36,200 nucleotides of DNA. Origin: Syntrophomonas sp. (GTDB lineage Bacteria; Bacillota; Syntrophomonadia; Syntrophomonadales; Syntrophomonadaceae). Below the pieces are notes generated by a model. The model was not told the origin of the DNA. It was given only the letters and a program-made list of their open reading frames with translations, and made no database searches. Positions 31,755-36,200 of this stretch are shown piece by piece. Within the stretch, counting starts at the first letter, position 1, and every line of letters begins with the position of its first letter. Position numbers and translations under genes: made by a program. The stretch spans positions 1 to 36,200 of the forward strand of contig NZ_JAQVZX010000016.1 of NCBI RefSeq assembly GCF_028707975.1. The letters run 5' to 3'.

Positions 31755-31913
31755 ATGCTGCATCAGCTTAAGCTAGCTACAGGGCAGCACGAGCAAATGA
31801 TTGATATAACTGCTCAGGTTCAGAATGTGATCGAGCAAGAAGGAGTAAGGGAAGGGATGGTACTGTCCGGGGACTGCCCCCGGACTTATTTACGGAGTTA
31901 TTGTGGTTACTGA
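31755..31913 (+). pseudogene. YjbQ (UPF0047) family N-terminal fragment
   Basis: The ATG follows GAGGAGG at seven bases. Residues 1-37 read LHQLKLATGQHEQMIDITAQ, VQNVIEQEGVREGMV, matching the start of YjbQ proteins (~135 residues). It then leaves the family at LSGDCPRTYL and stops at residue 52. The break coincides with a perfect 8-bp hairpin (31864-31884) at the edge of the Rpn-type gene, which overlaps it antisense. Confidence 0.7.
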
Positions 31914-32453
31914 AGATACCTTTTTACCTCTTCCAGGCTTTCGTAATCCAAAATGCCATCAATCATAACATCCAAAGTGGGGGGGTCTAATTTTGATATC
32001 CCCGCCTTAAATTCCTCTGGTAACAATCCGAATTTTTTAGTCAGTAACTTTATCGCAGTTCTGGCAAGAGCTTTTGCTTCTCCTGTTTCCATTCCTTCTT
32101 CTCTTCCTGCTTCTTTTCCTTCTTCTCTGAATATTTCCGCTAAAGTCATCACCGCTTCACTCCCTTCCGGATAGGTAGTCTCAATTTTCTTAACCACTTC
32201 ATTGAAATCCGCCCTGGTCAAATCGGTTCTGGCGCTGAATATATACCTCATCAGGGTTTCAAAGTATTCTATTCCTGTCTGTTTATCATCTAATTCCAGC
32301 AGATAGCTTACTGCTCTAAAGACGGAACCCAGCAAGCCGTTGTTGTCTTTCGTGAATATATCTCTCATTATAGTCGTTGCTATTCTATTTATTGCTTCAC
32401 CTTTTATCTCATCATCGGTATAGCGTGAAAGGTCATAAAATAAATATTCATAA
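31907..32453 (-). pseudogene. Rpn-family PD-(D/E)XK protein, 5'-truncated
   Basis: The frame opens after a TAG inside the 48-base repeat and reads RNYEYLFYDLSRYTDDEIKG, then MRDIFTKDN from the ATG at 32368. The C-terminal half (IFREEGKEAGREEGMETGEA, then a helix with LLTKKFGLLP and LDYESLEEVKRYL) is typical of Rpn/transposase_31 proteins. The PD-(D/E)XK catalytic N-terminus is lost. A 153-residue product from 32368 is possible but would lack nuclease activity. The truncation lies at the repeat border. Confidence 0.75.
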
Positions 32454-32501
32454 TTCCTGTAAATATTATACTATAAAGGTCAGGTGACGCGACTGTTATT
32501 C
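32454..32501 (+). repeat. 48-base repeat, copy 2
   Basis: Matches 30096-30143 at 47 of 48 positions. It forms the 5' border of the Rpn remnant. Confidence 0.8.
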
Positions 32502-32783
32502 ATAATAAGTTTTTGCTAATGCCGTAGTGATTCCGCAGCCCATTTGAAAGCCAGCACCATAGATATATCGCAAATTATACCGGTAACTGCTGGCCGCTTG
32601 TTGCTGGGAACCTGGCAGGGAATCTATTTCTGCGAATTTGATGGTCCGCGGCAACGCTCTTATTATGTTAAAGTATCTGTCATCTAAACCCATCTAAGCA
32701 TTTTGTACCCGCAGGCACAAGCATCGTTGAAAAATGGGTGCATCATATAACAAGATTTATATTTTTATGCAGCATTCTTAAAC
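32502..32783. other. unassigned stretch
   Basis: A minus-strand frame at 32496-32693 (65 codons, IIRALPRTIKFAEIDSLPGS) has no ribosome site and no recognisable family. Nothing else was seen. Confidence 0.3.
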
Positions 32784-32966
32784 GGGAGCTCCCCAGCAGT
32801 TACTCCGATTACTCCAATTACTCCAGTTACCCCGATTAGTCCGGTAGGTAGCACCTTTAGATACATCGCTATTGGTGATGAGCTTTATGAATTGATCAAT
32901 ACTCCTGTAAGTATTAAAATTGGTTTTACCAGTATAACAGTTAATAATCTTTCTATAAGTCATTGA
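32784..32966 (+). pseudogene. secreted-protein-like fragment with Thr-Pro linker
   Basis: The frame reads SSPAVTPITPITPVTPISPV, then GSTFRYIAIGDELYELI and ends with TGA. The TPI/TPV repeats are typical of extracellular linkers. No start codon or signal peptide is present. It is probably the middle of a decayed surface protein; the family is unknown. Confidence 0.35.
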
Positions 32967-32968
32967 CA

Positions 32969-33103
32969 ATGACCGTTGGGTACAGTATCACCGAAAAGGA
33001 TGTCGAAGCCATCGCTTTTTATGGTGGAAGCTCAATGCAAAAAGAATGGGGTTGGCATACGGTACATTTCTTTGATATAAGAACGGCAGATGGAATTCAA
33101 TAA
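32969..33103 (+). pseudogene. unrecognised 44-codon fragment
   Basis: ATG to TAA, reading TVGYSITEKDVEAIAFYGG and KEWGWHTVHFFDIRTADG. No ribosome site. The composition is protein-like, but I do not recognise the family. It is probably part of the same decayed region. Confidence 0.25.
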
Positions 33104-33160
33104 GTTTAATAATCTTAAACCCGGTGGTTTTTTCTGAAATAATGTATATAATATAAATGA

Positions 33161-33406
33161 GAGGTTCTCAAGCGGTCACTTGAAAACCTCCCAGGCCATC
33201 GGGAAGAGTATTACAATTCCTGGGGCGAATATGTTATAGAGGTTCTATTCGGAAAGGCTGATGCGGATCATCAGTCTTTCTTCGTTACTGCGATAATCGA
33301 GACGATTAAAGAGAGAAGCAGCAGTATTTCTACTGTGTTCAATCCTATCACCCCCTCTCCCAGTATTACACCAGGAATCGAGGGTCTTCACCAACAACCA
33401 ATATAA
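33161..33406 (+). pseudogene. unrecognised fragment ending in a Thr-Pro tail
   Basis: An 81-codon frame without a start reads EYYNSWGEYVIEVLFGKADA, DHQSFFVTAIIETIKERSSS, then NPITPSPSITPGI. The TP tail recalls the linker at 32784-32966, so these may be pieces of one or two related extracellular proteins. Confidence 0.3.
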
Positions 33407-33415
33407 TTCTAACAT

Positions 33416-33449
33416 AACGGCTTATCAAAACAGATAGGCTGTTATTTTT
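33416..33449 (+). terminator. terminator-like hairpin
   Basis: AACGGCTTA (33416-33424) pairs with TAGGCTGTT (33435-33443) with two G-U pairs, followed by ATTTTTA. It would close the decayed unit upstream. Confidence 0.5.
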
Positions 33450-33475
33450 ATGAAAATTTAAAAGGAGGTCTTACA

Positions 33476-33637
33476 ATGCGTAAAAAAAGTATTTTGGTTA
33501 TTATAATGGCGTTACTTGTATGTATGGTACAACCAGCTTTTGCCGATACGCAACCGATATTTGAGCCAGTTCCAGCCGATCAGATAAAATATCTTAGTAC
33601 GAATTCTGGTTGGGATAAAATGATAGCCACAGGCTGA
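33476..33637 (+). CDS. short secreted peptide or N-terminal relic with signal peptide
   Basis: 53 codons from an ATG with AAAAGGAGG seven bases upstream. The N-terminus RKKSILVIIMALLVCMVQPA followed by FADT is a classic signal peptide with an AFA-D cleavage site. About 28 mature residues follow (PIFEPVPADQIKYLSTNSGW) before a TGA. It is probably the head of a larger exported protein broken by a later event, but expression signals are intact. Confidence 0.5.
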   Translation: MRKKSILVIIMALLVCMVQPAFADTQPIFEPVPADQIKYLSTNSGWDKMIATG

Positions 33638-33668
33638 AGGCTTTTCAGGACACTGGGCAGGGATTGCG

Positions 33669-34058
33669 ATGGTAACCAACACCACTGACCCCGATTTATC
33701 AAATAACCAAGCCAGAATTAGGCTAACATGGAATGAGCTGCCGAAGTTTAAAGCCGCCCTCGAAACCGCTTGCTGTGCGGATATCGATCAGGCGCTTAAC
33801 CTGACCCAAAACCTCGACTGCTATGATTTTTATCTGGAGCTGTCCTCCGTGGAGGACTACGCGATGCAGAAATTCCTGGACCGCTATCAGATTCCCAAGG
33901 ATGCTCCGGAACTCAAGCTCATTCACTTCTCCCGTCTGGACTTCAAGCTGATGCAGGAAACCAATCTCTATACAACAGCCTATGGCATCATCCGTCGCAA
34001 CGACCGGGAGATGGAGCTGGAGTACACGCAGCCCGAAGCCGGTCAAAGGATGGTGTGA
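33669..34058 (+). CDS. conjugative-element-type protein, N-terminus uncertain
   Basis: The protein has 129 residues. The segment ADIDQALNLTQNLDCYDFYL and ELSSVEDYAMQKFLD resembles small proteins encoded near antirestriction genes on Tn916/ICE-type elements; ETNLYTTAYGIIRRND is also of that type. The first ~15 residues (VTNTTDPDLSNNQ) do not look like the family start, and the ribosome site is weak, so the 5' end may be truncated. The function is unknown. GC content is higher than in the decayed region before it. Confidence 0.45.
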   Translation: MVTNTTDPDLSNNQARIRLTWNELPKFKAALETACCADIDQALNLTQNLDCYDFYLELSSVEDYAMQKFLDRYQIPKDAPELKLIHFSRLDFKLMQETNLYTTAYGIIRRNDREMELEYTQPEAGQRMV

Positions 34059-34094
34059 CCCCTGACAATTCAAAATAACCGAGAGGCGCTATCT

Positions 34095-34126
34095 GAAAAA
34101 AGGCGATAATTCCGCGTCCTTTTTTC
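34095..34126 (+). terminator. terminator after the conjugative-element-type gene
   Basis: GAAAAAAGG (34095-34103) pairs with CCTTTTTTC (34118-34126); the U-run lies in the arm. It could work on both strands. 34127-34349 holds no gene I can support. Confidence 0.55.
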
Positions 34127-34349
34127 TGGCGTATATGATAAGATGAGCGGCAGGTTCAAGCAGCGCCACCTCGCCGTTTTAAATTGCGATGACCAGAATG
34201 ACTTACATCAGTAAGGGAAGCTGAGGAAAAAAGGACATCACAAGCCGGACAGTACCGCTACGCAACTGACCGTATCAATGACGCGCAGAAAATCGGCAAT
34301 ATTGCGGGTTGTGCTTAAAAGTGTTCAGAGCGTTCAGGCATTTCCGGCC

Positions 34350-34381
34350 TCAGTATATTTCTAAACATGGAAATATACTGA
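34350..34381 (+). promoter_or_regulatory. perfect 12-bp inverted repeat (operator candidate)
   Basis: TCAGTATATTTC (34350-34361) and GAAATATACTGA (34370-34381) are exact inverses with an 8-base spacer, ending 39 bases before the HTH gene start. A -10-like TACAAT lies at 34391-34396, so the right arm would cover the -35 position. Autoregulation by the HTH or AraC proteins is an inference. Confidence 0.55.
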
Positions 34382-34420
34382 AATCTGTAGTACAATAAAA
34401 AAAACAATATGGGGGATACC

Positions 34421-34609
34421 ATGCTGAATTATATGACTGTGAAAGAAGCAGGAGAAAAATGGGGTATCGGAAGCCGGATGGTAACACTGTACTGTGCAGA
34501 TGGACGGATTGAGGGGGCAGAGAAAATGGGCAATATGTGGCTGCTCCCTAAGGACGCGGAAAAGCCTGAAGATGGCAGGTATAAAAAGGGACTAAAAGAT
34601 GGGAAGTAG
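34421..34609 (+). CDS. small excisionase-like HTH DNA-binding protein
   Basis: The protein has 62 residues from the ATG at 34421, with GGGGG five bases upstream. An ATG at 34409 overlaps that site. The whole protein is one winged-helix domain: MTVKEAGEKWGIGSRMVTLY, DGRIEGAEKMGNMWLLP, then KDAEKPEDGR, a common pattern in mobile-element regulators. The stop overlaps or abuts the start of the first PAS-AraC gene, so the three genes form an operon. Confidence 0.8.
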   Translation: MLNYMTVKEAGEKWGIGSRMVTLYCADGRIEGAEKMGNMWLLPKDAEKPEDGRYKKGLKDGK

Positions 34610-34610
34610 T

Positions 34611-35396
34611 ATGAAAGACATGCAAAACAATATTATAGAGTCCTTCCAATCGCTCTTTGGAAAGGAAGATTTGCTTGCCAAAGTGATCGAGTGCTTCCCC
34701 TACCCGATTCAGATTTACGCTCCGGACGGAACCACGGTGCTGGTAAATAAGGCTATGCTGGCTGAATATCATACTATCAGCCCGGACATGGTTGTCGGGA
34801 AGTACAATATATTCAAAGATCCTTACATTGTCGCCTCGGGCCAGCTCCCAGTGGTAAAGCGGGCTTTTCAGGGAGAAACGGTCTTTTTCCCGGATGTCAA
34901 AGTGCCTTTGGAAGATATTGCGGAGCGGTATGGCATAAAGGATTTCGATGTGGAGGCCGTATATCAGGATATTACGGTTTTCCCTATTCTGGATGACGAA
35001 AAACGGGTGATCTATGTCGCGGCATTTTTGATCAACAGGAGGGTTTATCGCGGCAAGGATGAAATTGAAAAGGCAAAAGAATACATAGAAACCCACTGGC
35101 TGGAAAGGTTTGACTTGAACGAAACGGCAAAGGCGGCCTGCCTCAGCAAAGCCCATTTCACAAAGCTGTTCAAGAAGCATACCGGCGTAACCCCTCATGA
35201 GTATTATACCAATTATAAAATCAGCAAAGTGAAGGAGAAGCTGCTGGATGCCAACCTTACCATCGTCCAGGCTTTTGACGCCTGCAATATGGACTATAGC
35301 GGCCATTCCGCCCGAGTGTTTAAAGACAAAACCGGTGTTTCCCCTTCCGCTTACCGGAAATTGTCAAGTCAAAAAGAAGCGGAGGATAATCCATGA
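34611..35396 (+). CDS. PAS-AraC family transcriptional regulator (first paralogue)
   Basis: The protein has 261 residues from the ATG at 34611. This start aligns with the paralogue (MKD...SFQSLF). An ATG at 34599 is also possible and overlaps the HTH stop. The N-terminal PAS-like domain covers about 20-140 (LAKVIECFPYPIQIYAPDG, FPDVKVPLEDIAERYGI, ITVFPILDDEKRVIYVAAFL). The C-terminal AraC pair of helix-turn-helices has YIETHWLERFDLNETAKAAC, LSKAHFTKLFKKHTGVTPHE and GHSARVFKDKTGVSPSAYRK. The stop overlaps the next start by ATGA. The ligand is unknown. Confidence 0.88.
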   Translation: MKDMQNNIIESFQSLFGKEDLLAKVIECFPYPIQIYAPDGTTVLVNKAMLAEYHTISPDMVVGKYNIFKDPYIVASGQLPVVKRAFQGETVFFPDVKVPLEDIAERYGIKDFDVEAVYQDITVFPILDDEKRVIYVAAFLINRRVYRGKDEIEKAKEYIETHWLERFDLNETAKAACLSKAHFTKLFKKHTGVTPHEYYTNYKISKVKEKLLDANLTIVQAFDACNMDYSGHSARVFKDKTGVSPSAYRKLSSQKEAEDNP

Positions 35397-36166
35397 AAGA
35401 TCAGGTTGATGATGCGCAAAGGAGCTTGGCAAAATCCTTCCAGTCCCTTTTTAAGGAACAGGAACTGCTTGCGAAAGTAATCGAGTTCTTCCCCTATCCG
35501 ATTCAGATTTTTTCCCTTGACGGGACGGCGAGGATGATTAACAAAGCGACGCTGGAGATGATAGGCATAAAAAGCGTGGAATCCCATGTGGGCAGATACA
35601 ATGTTTTTGAGGACCCCATCGTGCGTGATCTTGGCGTTATGGACCGGGTCAGGCAGGTATTGACGGGCAAAACCATATATCTCACCGATTTCAATGCGCC
35701 CTATCAGGACATGATTCGTTATTTTAATGTGGAAGACAGGGATATACAAACTATAAGCTCAGACATTACATGTTTTCCTTTGGTAAACGCTGATGGTGTG
35801 ATAGAATGCTTTGCCGCTGTTTTTATCTTTAAAAAAATATACCGGGGGAAAGAAGAAATTGCCCTGGCCAAAGAATACATAGAAACCCATTGGCAGGAGC
35901 CTTTTGACCTAAGCGAAACAGCAAAGGCGGCATGCCTCAGCAAAGCTCATTTCGCAAAGCTGTTCAAGAAGCATACCGGTGTAACGCCTCATGAGTATTA
36001 TACTAATTATAAAATCAGTAAATTGAAGGAGAAGCTGCTGGATACCAACCTTTCCATCGCCCAAGCCTTTGCTGCCTGCAACATGGACTATAACGGCCAT
36101 TCCGCCCGAGTATTTAAAAATAAAACCGGACTTTCCCCTTCTGCTTACCGGAAAAAGTCAGAATAA
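35393..36166 (+). CDS. PAS-AraC family transcriptional regulator (second paralogue)
   Basis: The protein has 257 residues with the same architecture. GGAGG lies seven bases before the ATG, which overlaps the previous stop. The PAS-like part differs more (VIEFFPYPIQIFSLDGTARM, ITCFPLVNADGVIECFAAVF). The AraC part is nearly identical to its neighbour (KAACLSKAHFAKLFKKHTGV, HSARVFKNKTGLSPSAYRK). This is a tandem duplication with diverged sensors and conserved DNA-reading heads, suggesting both bind the same site or form heteromers. The 34 bases after the stop show no feature. Confidence 0.88.
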   Translation: MKDQVDDAQRSLAKSFQSLFKEQELLAKVIEFFPYPIQIFSLDGTARMINKATLEMIGIKSVESHVGRYNVFEDPIVRDLGVMDRVRQVLTGKTIYLTDFNAPYQDMIRYFNVEDRDIQTISSDITCFPLVNADGVIECFAAVFIFKKIYRGKEEIALAKEYIETHWQEPFDLSETAKAACLSKAHFAKLFKKHTGVTPHEYYTNYKISKLKEKLLDTNLSIAQAFAACNMDYNGHSARVFKNKTGLSPSAYRKKSE

Positions 36167-36200
36167 AAAATTGCCATAAAAAGTAATAAGAGAAAGCCAG

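Noticed and set aside
34127-34349. Short frames after the conjugative-element-type gene
   Set aside because: All are short, without ribosome sites; reading YRYATDRINDAQKIG gave no convincing family.

Overview
The window looks like a chromosomal segment of a low-to-mid GC anaerobic Firmicute (class Clostridia). Syntrophomonas or a close relative is my inference. The clues are a paired 3-hydroxybutyryl-CoA dehydrogenase and crotonase with an adjacent sigma-54 activator, the Gram-positive gene order polA-mutM-ytaF-coaE, strong AGGAGG-type ribosome sites with frequent GTG/TTG starts, and many decayed mobile elements.

Layout. (1) 1-5019, minus strand: crt and hbd (beta-oxidation or butyrate/crotonate steps), a good sigma-54 promoter candidate upstream of hbd, a PAS-AAA+-Fis sigma-54 activator, and a small membrane-anchored protein with a peptidoglycan-binding-like domain. 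(2) 5020-12600: an accessory zone of toxin-antitoxin genes (HEPN/MNT, HicBA, a solitary HicB, Phd/ParE, a truncated Phd) among remnants of IS256-type and other transposases, ABC transporters, an AraC-like regulator, RelB, an XRE regulator and a tyrosine recombinase. An intact MutS-like ATPase with membrane segments lies in the middle. (3) 12764-23135: a conserved block bounded by two tRNA-Leu genes (CAA on minus, GAG on plus). It holds an ECF sigma factor with its zinc-type anti-sigma factor, DNA polymerase I, MutM, YtaF, CoaE, a lytic transglycosylase and a family 5 solute-binding protein. (4) 23491-30391: a DinG-like iron-sulfur helicase, a DUF6431-like gene, IS91 and beta-propeller remnants, an MNT gene whose HEPN-type partner is cut off after 16 codons, a MazEF-type pair, and a STAND-like ATPase lacking its P-loop. 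(5) 30392-36200: a GlmS-like protein with only the isomerase half but its own strong ribosome site, a truncated YjbQ gene and a truncated Rpn-family gene, a decayed secreted-protein region, a conjugative-element-type gene, and an operon of a small HTH protein followed by two tandem paralogous PAS-AraC regulators behind a perfect 12-bp inverted repeat.

How it works together. The hbd/crt pair and the neighbouring enhancer-binding protein form a plausible sigma-54-controlled carbon-metabolism unit. The central block does replication and repair, CoA synthesis and envelope work. Both flanks behave as insertion hotspots in which toxin-antitoxin modules persist while other cargo decays. Several dispersed repeats (a MITE-like family, a 48-bp repeat, a REP-like palindrome, a GGGGACG-containing short repeat) punctuate these flanks. 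No CRISPR array and no rRNA were seen. I did not find a complete, clearly new multi-gene system. The most unusual candidates are the isomerase-only GlmS, the membrane MutS-like ATPase, the coupled PAS-AraC pair with its operator, and the paired hairpins around HicBA.
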